Source: Thalassotalea insulae
GTDB taxonomy: Bacteria; Pseudomonadota; Gammaproteobacteria; Enterobacterales; Alteromonadaceae
NCBI RefSeq assembly: GCF_030161395.1
Contig: NZ_BSST01000001.1
Span: 1,674,001-1,738,000, forward strand
DNA length: 64,000 nucleotides
Direction of reading: 5' to 3'
In this document: one piece after another, positions 37,230-46,238 of the stretch
Numbering within the stretch: the first letter of the stretch is position 1
Layout of the letters: each line of letters starts with the position of its first letter
Made by a program: the position numbers and the translations under genes
Notes under the pieces: model-generated
What the model saw: the letters and a program-made list of their open reading frames with translations, nothing else
Told to the model about the DNA's origin: nothing
Databases searched by the model: none

Positions 37230-38819
37230 ATGCAAGAGTTATTAGAACAAGTCTTAGATTATTTAAAAGGAATTTGGTTAAAGCGTCGATACATCATGGT
37301 ATCTACGTGGGCAATATGCCCTTTGTTGTGGATATTAATTGTCAATATGGATGATGTCTACGAGTCTGAGGCTAGAGTTTATGCTGACACTCAATCAATT
37401 TTAGGACCCCTCCTTAAAGGATTAACAGTAGAAACTAATACTGACCAACAAATTCAGCTCATGGTCAAAACCCTATTGAGCCGTCCAAATATCGAGCGAA
37501 TCACTCGTATGACTGATCTCGATATACAGGTAGCAACTCCAAAGGATTACGAAGAACTTGTCGATAATCTAAAAGAAGATATAGTTATCAAAAAAACAGG
37601 AGGGCGACGTGAAAACATTTTTACTATTTCGTATCAACATAAAGATCCTGAAATGGCTAAGAATGTGGTGCAGTCAGCGCTAACTGTATTTATAGAAAAC
37701 ACCTTAGGTGAAAATCGTAGCGATACAGATACGGCAGGAAAATTTTTAGACACGCAATTAAAGGAATATGAAAGCCGCCTGCAATCTGATGAAGCAAAAC
37801 TTACTGAATTTAAACAAAAATACAGTAATGTTTTACCTAATCAATATGGCGGTTATTATAACAAGTTAAGCATTGCAAAAGAGCAACTTAAAGCTATCGA
37901 GTTAAGTCTTTCAGAAGCGGAATCTCAACTTAAAAATTCGAAAAGCAAACTTGCGTCTTCAAATGTACCAAAAGAAAACACGCAATCAAATATTAAGGAT
38001 TCAAATACCATCATTACCAGTTATGACGGGCGAATCACAGAGCTCCAGTCGTTACTCGACTCATTACTGCTAAAATATACAGAACAACACCCTGATGTTA
38101 AGGAAGCTAAAAACCGTTTAGATCACCTATTGGCTCAGAAAGAAAAAGAAATTCAGGACTATTTAGCTAGTCGTTCAGGTAATGAATCAGCCAAACAAAT
38201 TTCCCAGAATCCAGTTATTCAAAATTTGCAGATCCAAATCAATCAATTGGAAAATCAAGTTGCCTCTATCAAGGTACGAAGAGATAACTATGCCAAAGAG
38301 GTAGAAGATCTAGAAAATAAAATTCATATTTTACCTGAAATTGAAGCAGAGCTGACGGCATTAAACCGTGGTTATGATATCACTAAGAAAAAATATGAAG
38401 AACTGTTAGCACGTAAAGAAACAGCGCAGCTAGCCAAACAAGCAGATGAAACCACGAGTAAAATCAATTTTAGAATTATTGATCCACCAAGAGCTCCTGC
38501 TGAACCAACAGGGCCAAAAAGAATTTTATTTTTGTTAGCGAGTACAGTGGTAGGATTAGGGATTGGATTAGGTTTATCATTTTTAGTTAGCCAAATAAAT
38601 CCTGTTGTTACCTCTCGAAATCAAATAACTAAAGAAACTGGTATACCCGTTTTCGGCGTAGTTTCTGCGGCTGAAAAATTGGGCTTACAGCAATGGCATA
38701 AGAGGAAGACTATTGTCTTTATTATCTCCAATACTTTACTATTTTTGCTTTTAGCCTGTTTTATCATTTATTCAATTTTTCCTGAACAAGTTATGGCTCC
38801 AATAAAAGGAATGCTTTAA
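37230..38819 (+). CDS. Exosortase-associated chain length determinant protein (Wzz/GumC-like)
   Basis: A 529-aa polysaccharide co-polymerase. The first membrane segment (about residues 22-42) follows a basic cytoplasmic start. The Wzz domain contains YESEARVYADTQSILGPLLKGL. A long coiled-coil periplasmic arm occupies about 170-390. The GNVR-like IDPPRAPAEPTGPKR precedes the second membrane segment (about 430-450), and a third hydrophobic segment is at 492-515. It controls chain length and bridges the inner membrane to the Wza-like exporter. GAGG stands 6 bp before the ATG, and the kinase follows 2 bp after its stop, as in other exosortase loci. Confidence 0.93.
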   Translation: MQELLEQVLDYLKGIWLKRRYIMVSTWAICPLLWILIVNMDDVYESEARVYADTQSILGPLLKGLTVETNTDQQIQLMVKTLLSRPNIERITRMTDLDIQVATPKDYEELVDNLKEDIVIKKTGGRRENIFTISYQHKDPEMAKNVVQSALTVFIENTLGENRSDTDTAGKFLDTQLKEYESRLQSDEAKLTEFKQKYSNVLPNQYGGYYNKLSIAKEQLKAIELSLSEAESQLKNSKSKLASSNVPKENTQSNIKDSNTIITSYDGRITELQSLLDSLLLKYTEQHPDVKEAKNRLDHLLAQKEKEIQDYLASRSGNESAKQISQNPVIQNLQIQINQLENQVASIKVRRDNYAKEVEDLENKIHILPEIEAELTALNRGYDITKKKYEELLARKETAQLAKQADETTSKINFRIIDPPRAPAEPTGPKRILFLLASTVVGLGIGLGLSFLVSQINPVVTSRNQITKETGIPVFGVVSAAEKLGLQQWHKRKTIVFIISNTLLFLLLACFIIYSIFPEQVMAPIKGML

Positions 38820-38821
38820 GA

Positions 38822-39706
38822 ATGAGTACCATTGAAAAAGCGTTAGCTCGTAAGGCGGCAAAAGAAGCAACAAAAGCGACTTCAGAAGTTTCTGCGGACT
38901 CTGAAAATGCACCTAAAGAGCAAGTTTCTCAACATGAATCTACCATCAGTGATGAACAAGCAAGGCATCCAAAAACTCTTAACATAGATACTGAAAGTCT
39001 AAATGAACGAGGTTATCTTGTTGACACGGGTGAGCGTAAAAGTATTAAAGATGAATTTAGACAAATAAAGCGTAAATTGTTAAACAATGCCTTTGGTAGT
39101 GGCGCTAAATTGTTAAACCATCCTAATTTAATTATGGTTAGTAGTGCAAAACCAAACGAAGGTAAGACATTTGTTTCCATTAACCTCGCGTTAAGTATAG
39201 CTTCAGAGCAAGATAAAAAAGTGCTACTTATTGATGCTGATGTGCTTAGACCCAGCATAAACAGAGAACTGGGAATAGAACAAACAGAAGGATTAATTGA
39301 TTATTTACTACAACCTGATAAAAACGTCAGCGATGTACTTTTCCAAACCAATATCGACAACCTTAGGGTAATGCCCGCTGGACAACCTCATCACTTATCT
39401 AATGAACTGTTAGCAAGTGAAAGAATGGCTGCTCTGGCTAATGAACTTGCCACTCGATATCCTGATCGTGTTGTTATTTTTGATTGTCCCCCTTTAATTG
39501 GGGTAACAGAAACCCTAGTACTCGCCAATTTAGTTGGCCAGGCAATAGTAGTGGTAGAAGAATCCAAAACGACAATAGCAAGTATCAAAGCCGCTACAGA
39601 GTCACTTAACGAAAACTTAGCTCTTGGCATTGTTATGAATAAAGCAATTAGATCTCATAAGGATTTGTATGGCTATTATGGCTACGGATACGGTGAAAAA
39701 GACTAA
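38822..39706 (+). CDS. Exosortase-associated tyrosine autokinase (BY-kinase)
   Basis: A 294-aa cytoplasmic bacterial tyrosine kinase without its own membrane domain. After a charged linker (1-75) come Walker A SSAKPNEGKTF (107-117), Walker A' LLIDADVLRP (135-144) and Walker B VVIFDCPPL near 221. The last residues (DLYGYYGYGYGEKD) form the autophosphorylated Tyr cluster, four Tyr close together. It partners the chain-length protein 2 bp upstream to regulate polymerisation. Its final 38 bp also encode the start of the next gene in another frame, an unusual overlap discussed as a finding. Confidence 0.93.
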   Translation: MSTIEKALARKAAKEATKATSEVSADSENAPKEQVSQHESTISDEQARHPKTLNIDTESLNERGYLVDTGERKSIKDEFRQIKRKLLNNAFGSGAKLLNHPNLIMVSSAKPNEGKTFVSINLALSIASEQDKKVLLIDADVLRPSINRELGIEQTEGLIDYLLQPDKNVSDVLFQTNIDNLRVMPAGQPHHLSNELLASERMAALANELATRYPDRVVIFDCPPLIGVTETLVLANLVGQAIVVVEESKTTIASIKAATESLNENLALGIVMNKAIRSHKDLYGYYGYGYGEKD

Positions 39707-41264
39707 ATTAGCACTTTATATTACTGCAGCTTGCCTAGTTCAACCAGCCTATGCTGGTGAGTGGTTATTTTCGCCAAATCTAATAGTTAATGAGGTGCTA
39801 ACCGATAACGTTGAACTCTCAATAAGTGAGAAGCAGTCAAGCTTGGTCAGCCAGGCAGGCGTTGATATTAATACTCAGTTTGAATCTCAATATCTGACAT
39901 TTGCCCTGTCTTCGAGCAGTATTTATGCTGCATACAGTCATGATCATTCACTGGATAACGATTACCATACGCTAAGTAGCGAGTTTGACTTAAAGTTGGG
40001 TCGCCAAGGCTTCTCATTAATGGGAAGTGCTGATATTGATAATAGATCGAGAAATAATGCCAAAAATTCCTTAGCAGATATTGTATCAGCCGATACAGTT
40101 AGGGTTGAACGATACAGTGGCGGGTTAGCTTACAAAGTAAGTAATAGCCAATTTCATATAAATTCCAATATAAAATATAATCTCGCTCAATCAGAAGATG
40201 ATATTGGTAATTTCGAAGGATATAGTTCTCAGTTGTTATCTGAAAATGGCTCCTCCGTTAGCAACATATTCTGGAATGTTGATAGTCAATACCAAGAACG
40301 GAAAAACCAAGGTCAAACGAGTAAAAGCTACCAAGGGGAAATGAAACTAGGTTTAATTACCCAGTGGAAAGTGAACCCGTTTTTACGTTATTTCGACGAA
40401 GATAATACCGGTACAATCCAGCGTGGCAGGTCAACAGAATCTAATTCCTACGGCGTCGGTGTTAGATGGTTAGTCACACCAAGGTTATATCTAGATGTAT
40501 CTTACAATACCCCGATAGGCACTAGCTTTGATTTAGAAGGGAAAAAGTTAGGGAATTATATTGACTCACGTATTAATTGGCAGCCATCGGTTAGAACATC
40601 GATAAATGCTGGTTATTCACAGCGTTTTTTTGGTGATACTTATAGCTTAACATTGCAACACCGAAATCGACGATTAAGCAACGAAATTAGCTATATAGAA
40701 GAAGTCAAAAGCTTCACTCGCGGACACTATCAAGCTATCGAACTAGGCGCATTTTGGTGTCCTAGTGGTAATAGCATTGACTTAAATAATTGCTTTATTA
40801 GTAGTAATCAAGATATAGATTTTGATCAATTTCAGCTAGTTAATGTCAGTGACTATGAACTCACCGAAGATAATGTGTTTTCTCTGTATAAAACCCTTTC
40901 ATGGAACAGCGAACTAGCGTTAAGCAGAACAAAGTTTAAGCTTACCGCAGAACTTTCCAATCGGGAGGATTTAGAAACCAGAAATGAAGACGATAAGACT
41001 TATCTAAGTTTTTCAGCGTCTCGTGCTATTTCAGGCCATTCAAATATAAGCCTTAGTTCGTCATATACTGATAACTGGCTGCGAAAACATACAGATATCG
41101 AAAGAAGAGATCGCTACCGTAGTATTTCGCTCAGTTATACAAAATCCCTAAATAGTCGATTGGCAGTTGATTTTAAATTAGCCCATGTCAATCGTAGTTC
41201 AAATACTCAACAGTTTAATTACGAAGAAGGTCGAGTGGCCTTTAAAATCACAAAAGATTTTTAA
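39669..41264 (+). CDS. Exosortase-associated outer-membrane beta-barrel protein
   Basis: A 531-aa protein of the PEP-CTERM-associated outer-membrane family. It has a signal peptide (residues 1-29, ending PAYA) and then many alternating polar/aromatic strands ending KITKDF, with a terminal Phe as in outer-membrane barrels. The family probably forms the outer-membrane secretion pore or an accessory to it. The start at 39669 is supported by AAGGA at 39659-39663 (5-nt spacing) and lies inside the kinase gene; a second ATG at 39678 is possible. The next gene starts 1 bp after its stop. Function is inferred from context. Confidence 0.88.
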   Translation: MAIMATDTVKKTKLALYITAACLVQPAYAGEWLFSPNLIVNEVLTDNVELSISEKQSSLVSQAGVDINTQFESQYLTFALSSSSIYAAYSHDHSLDNDYHTLSSEFDLKLGRQGFSLMGSADIDNRSRNNAKNSLADIVSADTVRVERYSGGLAYKVSNSQFHINSNIKYNLAQSEDDIGNFEGYSSQLLSENGSSVSNIFWNVDSQYQERKNQGQTSKSYQGEMKLGLITQWKVNPFLRYFDEDNTGTIQRGRSTESNSYGVGVRWLVTPRLYLDVSYNTPIGTSFDLEGKKLGNYIDSRINWQPSVRTSINAGYSQRFFGDTYSLTLQHRNRRLSNEISYIEEVKSFTRGHYQAIELGAFWCPSGNSIDLNNCFISSNQDIDFDQFQLVNVSDYELTEDNVFSLYKTLSWNSELALSRTKFKLTAELSNREDLETRNEDDKTYLSFSASRAISGHSNISLSSSYTDNWLRKHTDIERRDRYRSISLSYTKSLNSRLAVDFKLAHVNRSSNTQQFNYEEGRVAFKITKDF

Positions 41265-41265
41265 T

Positions 41266-42294
41266 ATGTATGAAAATTACTATGGCTTTAAAGAAAAGCC
41301 ATTTCAGTTAAGTCCAGATCCCAGGTTCTTTTTTGCCTCCAGCCATCATCAACGAGCGTTATCTTACTTACAATATGGTTTAGATCAGGGAGAAGGCTTT
41401 ATTGTCATCACAGGCCCTATCGGCACAGGAAAAACCACGATAGCCAGAAACTTGCTTAACCAGATAGGTGACGAAAGCATAGTAGCAGCACAGTTGGTAA
41501 CGACTAAGTTAGATCCTCAGGAACTACTGGCATTAGTAGTTTCCGAATTTCATATCGAATGTAAAGGCGATAGCAAAGCAGATTTGTTACAAGCAATTGA
41601 GCAGTTTCTAATTAGCCTGAACAAACAAGGGAAACGAGCGTTACTGATTGTTGATGAAGCACAGAATCTGCCTTCAGAAACCGTTGAAGAGCTCCGTATG
41701 CTATCTAACTTTCAATTAGACAATAAGCCGCTGATTCAAAGCTTTTTATTAGGGCAGGAAGAATTAAAGCCCATTATTCAAGCACCCAATATGGAGCAAT
41801 TTCGCCAACGTATAATTGCTTCAGCTCATTTAAAACCATTATCGGTAGAAGAAGTAAAAGAATACATTAATCATCGACTACATCAAGCAGGGTGCAATCG
41901 TGAAAATTTATTTTCAGATAGTGCTTTTGAGCTTATCCACGAAAAAACTTTAGGCGTACCACGCAAAATAAATATTTTTGTTGATCGACTATTGTTATTT
42001 GGCTTTTTAGAAGAGTTAGACGCAATAACGACTGAAGCGATTATGAATGTAGCAGAAGAGATGGAAGTCGAGCTTACAGGCTCATTAAACAGCTCTGAGC
42101 TTAAGAGTCAGGAACCAGCACAGCAAGTTGTGGTCAATTCGGTTGAAAATGTTGAGAATATAAAAGAAGTACTACGCGAAGTTGAAGAAATACTAGAATC
42201 GTCAATCAAGCAAAAAGTTAAGATGGCGCGCTATGTTGATAAATTACTCAAGCATAAGAGTAAACTTTATGCGGAACAAAATATAGAGCCATAG
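41266..42294 (+). CDS. Exosortase/PEP-CTERM system-associated ExeA-like ATPase
   Basis: A 342-aa AAA+ ATPase of the ExeA/GspA group. It begins MYENYYGFKEKPFQLSPDP, the classic start. The Walker A is GPIGTGKTT (about residues 50-58), Walker B LLIVDEAQNLP near 130 and the sensor region QFRQRI near 185. A C-terminal helical/coiled tail (about 270-342) replaces the peptidoglycan-binding part of ExeA. The ORF is open upstream to 41185, but the ATG at 41266, directly after the barrel-protein stop, gives the family's standard N-terminus. It closes the export block before a bidirectional terminator. Role in assembly is inferred. Confidence 0.92.
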   Translation: MYENYYGFKEKPFQLSPDPRFFFASSHHQRALSYLQYGLDQGEGFIVITGPIGTGKTTIARNLLNQIGDESIVAAQLVTTKLDPQELLALVVSEFHIECKGDSKADLLQAIEQFLISLNKQGKRALLIVDEAQNLPSETVEELRMLSNFQLDNKPLIQSFLLGQEELKPIIQAPNMEQFRQRIIASAHLKPLSVEEVKEYINHRLHQAGCNRENLFSDSAFELIHEKTLGVPRKINIFVDRLLLFGFLEELDAITTEAIMNVAEEMEVELTGSLNSSELKSQEPAQQVVVNSVENVENIKEVLREVEEILESSIKQKVKMARYVDKLLKHKSKLYAEQNIEP

Positions 42295-42314
42295 CTTAGT
42301 AGTTAGCAAAAAAT

Positions 42315-42345
42315 AAAAAAGCCCTTTTAAAAAGGGCTTTTTTAT
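42315..42345. terminator. Bidirectional Rho-independent terminator
   Basis: GCCCTTT (42321-42327), loop TAA, AAAGGGC (42331-42337), with A-run before and T-run after. It can serve both the export block on the forward strand and the PEP-CTERM gene on the reverse strand. Confidence 0.92.
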
Positions 42346-42370
42346 TGCTAGTTACAGAATGATATATTTT

Positions 42371-43240
42371 CTATGCTTTCAATTTTCTACGTAACATTAA
42401 TGCAAACACACTAATCAGTAACAATAATGTTGGAGGTTCTGGTACTTGAACCGTTTCGTCAACAGGATCACGGGCCCAAAAGCTAAAGTTAGACAATGCG
42501 CTTCCGCCAAGTACTTCACTAATATCCCAAGTACCGGTAAATGCATAGTTATAATCTCCGGCTAAAACAGGGTCTAACTTTAATTCTTCAATACTAAAGT
42601 TATACATAGCAAAAGCATTACCTGCTTTAAAAATAATCGCTACCTGATCAAAGAAGCTACCACCTAGTAAGTCAACTAGCTCATCAGGATTCATTGCTGG
42701 TGGAGTGTAACTCCACTCACCTTTAACTGCTTCACCACCAACACAAGAGGTACTTTTACCTTTCTTGTCTAAACAGTTATCAAAAGTGATCAAGTCATCA
42801 ATAAAGCTATAAGAGGTTTCACCATTTGAGCTTGTTTGACCTTTAAAGCCATTGCCTTCATCTTTACCAACATATACCCAACCTGGATCATCAACAACGC
42901 CATCACCATCCAGATCATAAAGATCACTTTGGTCAACAAAGGCACCAGGACCAGTCCACCAGCCCTTGTAACTGTCTTTATTTAACCAACCATCTTCATC
43001 GTAGCCTAAATTTTCATTCGGGCTAATAAATTCACTATTATTACCATAATATGCTCCTAAACAATCACTTGAACTTGCTGGAACATCTAAAGTAACTGGC
43101 TCACTGCCATCTAACAATTGCAATGTTGTAATCTGTAGATCTGATACATCACATTCGTTTATTGATTTTTTCGCCCATACAGTACTTACATTACCGAATA
43201 CCAATAAGGTAATTAATACTAATTGTAATGGATGCTTCAC
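42371..43240 (-). CDS. PEP-CTERM sorting domain-containing protein
   Basis: A 289-aa exosortase substrate. Residues 1-23 are a signal peptide (ending VWA). The tail is VPEPP, a hydrophobic helix (TLLLLISVFALML) and RRKLKA. The body is acidic and contains DLDGDGVVDDPGW, a calcium-loop-like motif, and a conserved Cys-x-Gly block near residue 60. It is clearly a paralogue of the protein at 54153-55124 (shared DGDG...DPGW, FDxxAxxxKxGN, and WARDP just before the tail). The start is GTG with AAGGAG 7 nt upstream. It has its own sigma-54 promoter (43311-43325) and operator (43378-43394). Likely a surface or matrix protein. Confidence 0.93.
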   Translation of the reverse strand: MKHPLQLVLITLLVFGNVSTVWAKKSINECDVSDLQITTLQLLDGSEPVTLDVPASSSDCLGAYYGNNSEFISPNENLGYDEDGWLNKDSYKGWWTGPGAFVDQSDLYDLDGDGVVDDPGWVYVGKDEGNGFKGQTSSNGETSYSFIDDLITFDNCLDKKGKSTSCVGGEAVKGEWSYTPPAMNPDELVDLLGGSFFDQVAIIFKAGNAFAMYNFSIEELKLDPVLAGDYNYAFTGTWDISEVLGGSALSNFSFWARDPVDETVQVPEPPTLLLLISVFALMLRRKLKA

Positions 43241-43310
43241 GCTATAACTCCTTAAACGCTAGCCTTTAATTCATAGAATCACAAAGGCAAAGAATAACTA
43301 CCCTTACAAA

Positions 43311-43325
43311 GCAAAATTCAGGCCA
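43311..43325 (-). promoter_or_regulatory. Sigma-54 (-24/-12) promoter of PEP-CTERM gene
   Basis: On the reverse strand this reads TGGCCTGAATTTTGC, matching TGGC-N2-G-N4-TTGC with correct spacing. Transcription would begin near 43299, about 59 bases before the GTG. Confidence 0.68.
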
Positions 43326-43377
43326 ACTCAAAAAACACAGTAATTACAAGCACATAAAAACAAACGACTTTCACTAC

Positions 43378-43394
43378 TGTAAAATATACTGACA
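43378..43394 (-). promoter_or_regulatory. Putative PrsR operator
   Basis: The reverse strand reads TGTCAGTATATTTTACA, identical in its fixed bases and spacing to the sites at 10005 and 54006. It lies 52 bp upstream of the -24 element, versus 64 and 62 bp for the others, i.e. about one helical turn closer. PrsR binding is inferred from co-location of prsR and sigma-54 promoters. Confidence 0.6.
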
Positions 43395-43418
43395 CGAAAA
43401 ACAAACGAATAAATGGTA

Positions 43419-46199
43419 CTAATCAATAAGCTTTTCAAGCTGCAAACGTGCTTTTTCAGCATCAGGAAAATCAAATTTAACCGCTTGTTGAAAATATTGT
43501 TTTGCCTGAGCTGGTTTCCCTAGCATTAATAATGTCTCACCTATTCGATACATTAAGGTTGGCTGATTTGCATTACGTGCATAAGCAAACCTTAAATGTG
43601 CAAGCCCTTCTTTTGCTTGACCAAATTGCACTAATAACCAACCATAAGTTGCCGCAATTGCCGGAGAACTTTCGTTAAGTTCACGTGCTTTTTTTGCATA
43701 ATCAACCGCTTGTTTCAAGTTTGTTACTGATAGCAAAATAGCAAGCTGACGATAAGATTCTGCATCATTAAAATTCATCGCCAAGGTTGTAAAGTGCAGT
43801 ACAGCTTTTTCTTTATTACCCTGATTCAAATATGCTTTAGCAAGCACTCGCCGGATATTTACGTTATCTGAATGACTTAAGTATTGTTCCAGTAGTGCAG
43901 TAGCTTCTTCATGCTTATTTACTTTAACTAGTAACGTAAACAGCTTATAAGCATGAATGGGTAAGGGATACTGGCTATACAACTGCTGAGCGCTCAGTAT
44001 TGCCTGTTGATAGTTTTCCAAAAACTCAAATGCACTGATTTCTAATTGGAGTGCCTTTTTGTGACCCCGTTTTGCTATCGGCTGTAATAGTTTTAATGCT
44101 AACTGTGCCTGATTAATGTCAAGCAGCCACCGTGCTCTCATTAATTGTACATTTTCATTATTAATATCTAATGATTCAGCATATGACAACGCCCGATGAG
44201 CAAGTTCAAATCGACGACACTGCAGATACATATCCGCAATCGCGACGAGTTGCTTGGCATTATTCAATGACAAACCATACAACACTCCCAATACTTGATC
44301 CACATCGCTACACTGTTTGAGCTTTAAATGCGCAGCCGCCAAACGTGATAAGTATTGAGCATTTAGCCGATAATCGATGCGATGACGTAACAGCAACTTT
44401 AACGCGGCTTCGTCTTGGTTTATTTTCATCAAGTTATCTGCATAATGGACGAGATTATCGGCATCATCCGGTTGTAATTGATACAAACGCTCACGCCATT
44501 TATTAGCAGTATTAAAATTATTTAACTTTTCTGATAATTCCGCTAATTTAACTAACAGCAACGGCTGGTTTGGACTAATTTTATATGCCTGATTAAGAAT
44601 ATCTGCCGCGTTTTTAACTTGATTTTCCATCATATAGACATAATACAAATTAACGTACAGTTGCAGCATTTTAGGCGCTTTTGTTAAAGCTTTTCTTAGT
44701 TTTTCACCAGCACTTTTACTATTATCATTTTGCAAATCTATCCCGGCAGATAAACTTAAATACACAGGGTTATCAGGTTGCTTAGCAAGTAACTCACTAA
44801 CAATTTTTGCCGCCTTATCTACCTGCGTCATACTAAGCTGCAACTGCCCTAACAGTATTGCCAATTGTTCGCTTGCCTCTCCACGCTGATACATTTTTTC
44901 TAACAATATTAATGCTTCAGATAAGTTGTTGGTTGCTAAAAACAACTTACTTTTATATTCGAGCAATGATAACTGCTCTGGATATTGTGCCAGCGCATGG
45001 TCAACAACAACTAATGCTTCAAAAAATTTCCCCAGTTTAACCAATACCGCTAAATTTAATTGCCAATACTCAAGTGATTTTGCTTCGCCATTATAATGCT
45101 CAAGTATCTCTAACGCCGACTGATAGCGCTCGAATTTAATATCCATATTTGCCACCATCAGGTGACTTTGCTCATGCCCTGGAAATTGTTTAGCGTAAAA
45201 ATTGAGATGACTATATGCATTTTCCCAACTTTCTTGCATATATAAGCTGATACCCTGAATTAATTTGAGTGACGGATAACGGTTTAAATCTTCGCTATCT
45301 AATTTACTCAAATATGACGAGATATTTTTTGCTACTTTAGTCCCTTCATTTTTTTTCTCTGATTTAAATAAAGCAAATGCATACAATAAGTTAACGTTAG
45401 GGTAATTAGGCTTAAGTTCTAGGACGAAAGAGATATGCTCTAACGCCTGTTCTATCTTAGACTCAGCAATATAAATCTCCGCCAACAACAAGCGTGTTCT
45501 CAAATTATGATCATCTACCATTAAACTTTGATTTAACAGCGTCGTTGCTAGCGCCAATTTACCTTGCTGGTAGTAAATATCACCTTTTAACTGTAACGCT
45601 TCTGCGTTATCAGGCTCTAATTCGAAGACTTTATCAATCCATTTATCGGCAACCGATATATTTCCCTGTTTAAGGGCTAGAATAGCAAGTCCGAGATAAC
45701 CTACAGCTTCTTGTGGACCACGAGCTATGGCTGAGTCAAATGCATCTTTCGCCAAATCATATTGAGTAAGCTCTAAAAATGCTCTCCCCCTTAATGAGAA
45801 AATCTCTGTAGCAATAAGGGTTGTTTGCTCGGTCACCGTTAAGGTATCTAATAACTCCTGATATTTTCCTTGTAACAGTAGGGATTGACCCAAAGGTATC
45901 AATATTTGACTACTATCAGCGCCATCGGTTAATGCTTGTTTAAACTGCTTTTCTGCATTAGCAAATTCACTTAGCAGCAAATACGTTTTACCAAGTAAGA
46001 TTCGCCCTGACAAATGACGAGGATTTTCAAACATAGTATTTTTTAGCAATACTATCGATTGAGCATATTCTTTTTGATTAAAGGCCTGTAAGGCTTCTTC
46101 ATATAATTGATCTGCCGTTTCCCCACGTACTGATAGAGACATGACAAAAACAACGACAGTGATTATCTTGATAAAATTCAACTTCAATGGGGACCCCAA
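43419..46199 (-). CDS. Second PrsT-like TPR-repeat protein
   Basis: A 926-aa protein made almost entirely of TPR units from residue 28 on (the first is ADQLYEEALQAFNQKEYAQS; the last AKQYFQQAVKFDFPDAEKAR). The N-terminus is a Sec signal-like hydrophobic stretch ending near RGETA, but there is no lipobox Cys, unlike PrsT at 5935-8640. It lies 39 bp after prsR in the order prsK-prsR-TPR gene, the usual position of prsT. The ORF begins at a TTG (46199); a TTG at 46187 with GGGG upstream is also possible. It is probably periplasmic and may scaffold polymer or protein export. Which of the two is the functional PrsT is unclear. Confidence 0.82.
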   Translation of the reverse strand: MGSPLKLNFIKIITVVVFVMSLSVRGETADQLYEEALQAFNQKEYAQSIVLLKNTMFENPRHLSGRILLGKTYLLLSEFANAEKQFKQALTDGADSSQILIPLGQSLLLQGKYQELLDTLTVTEQTTLIATEIFSLRGRAFLELTQYDLAKDAFDSAIARGPQEAVGYLGLAILALKQGNISVADKWIDKVFELEPDNAEALQLKGDIYYQQGKLALATTLLNQSLMVDDHNLRTRLLLAEIYIAESKIEQALEHISFVLELKPNYPNVNLLYAFALFKSEKKNEGTKVAKNISSYLSKLDSEDLNRYPSLKLIQGISLYMQESWENAYSHLNFYAKQFPGHEQSHLMVANMDIKFERYQSALEILEHYNGEAKSLEYWQLNLAVLVKLGKFFEALVVVDHALAQYPEQLSLLEYKSKLFLATNNLSEALILLEKMYQRGEASEQLAILLGQLQLSMTQVDKAAKIVSELLAKQPDNPVYLSLSAGIDLQNDNSKSAGEKLRKALTKAPKMLQLYVNLYYVYMMENQVKNAADILNQAYKISPNQPLLLVKLAELSEKLNNFNTANKWRERLYQLQPDDADNLVHYADNLMKINQDEAALKLLLRHRIDYRLNAQYLSRLAAAHLKLKQCSDVDQVLGVLYGLSLNNAKQLVAIADMYLQCRRFELAHRALSYAESLDINNENVQLMRARWLLDINQAQLALKLLQPIAKRGHKKALQLEISAFEFLENYQQAILSAQQLYSQYPLPIHAYKLFTLLVKVNKHEEATALLEQYLSHSDNVNIRRVLAKAYLNQGNKEKAVLHFTTLAMNFNDAESYRQLAILLSVTNLKQAVDYAKKARELNESSPAIAATYGWLLVQFGQAKEGLAHLRFAYARNANQPTLMYRIGETLLMLGKPAQAKQYFQQAVKFDFPDAEKARLQLEKLID

Positions 46200-46238
46200 A
46201 TTTACTGTTTCAATACAAGGAACAAATAAACCATGTAG

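Noticed and set aside
44858..45040. Many short ORFs opposite long genes (for example within the TPR, PrsR and PrsK genes).
   Set aside because: All are shadows of well-supported coding regions.
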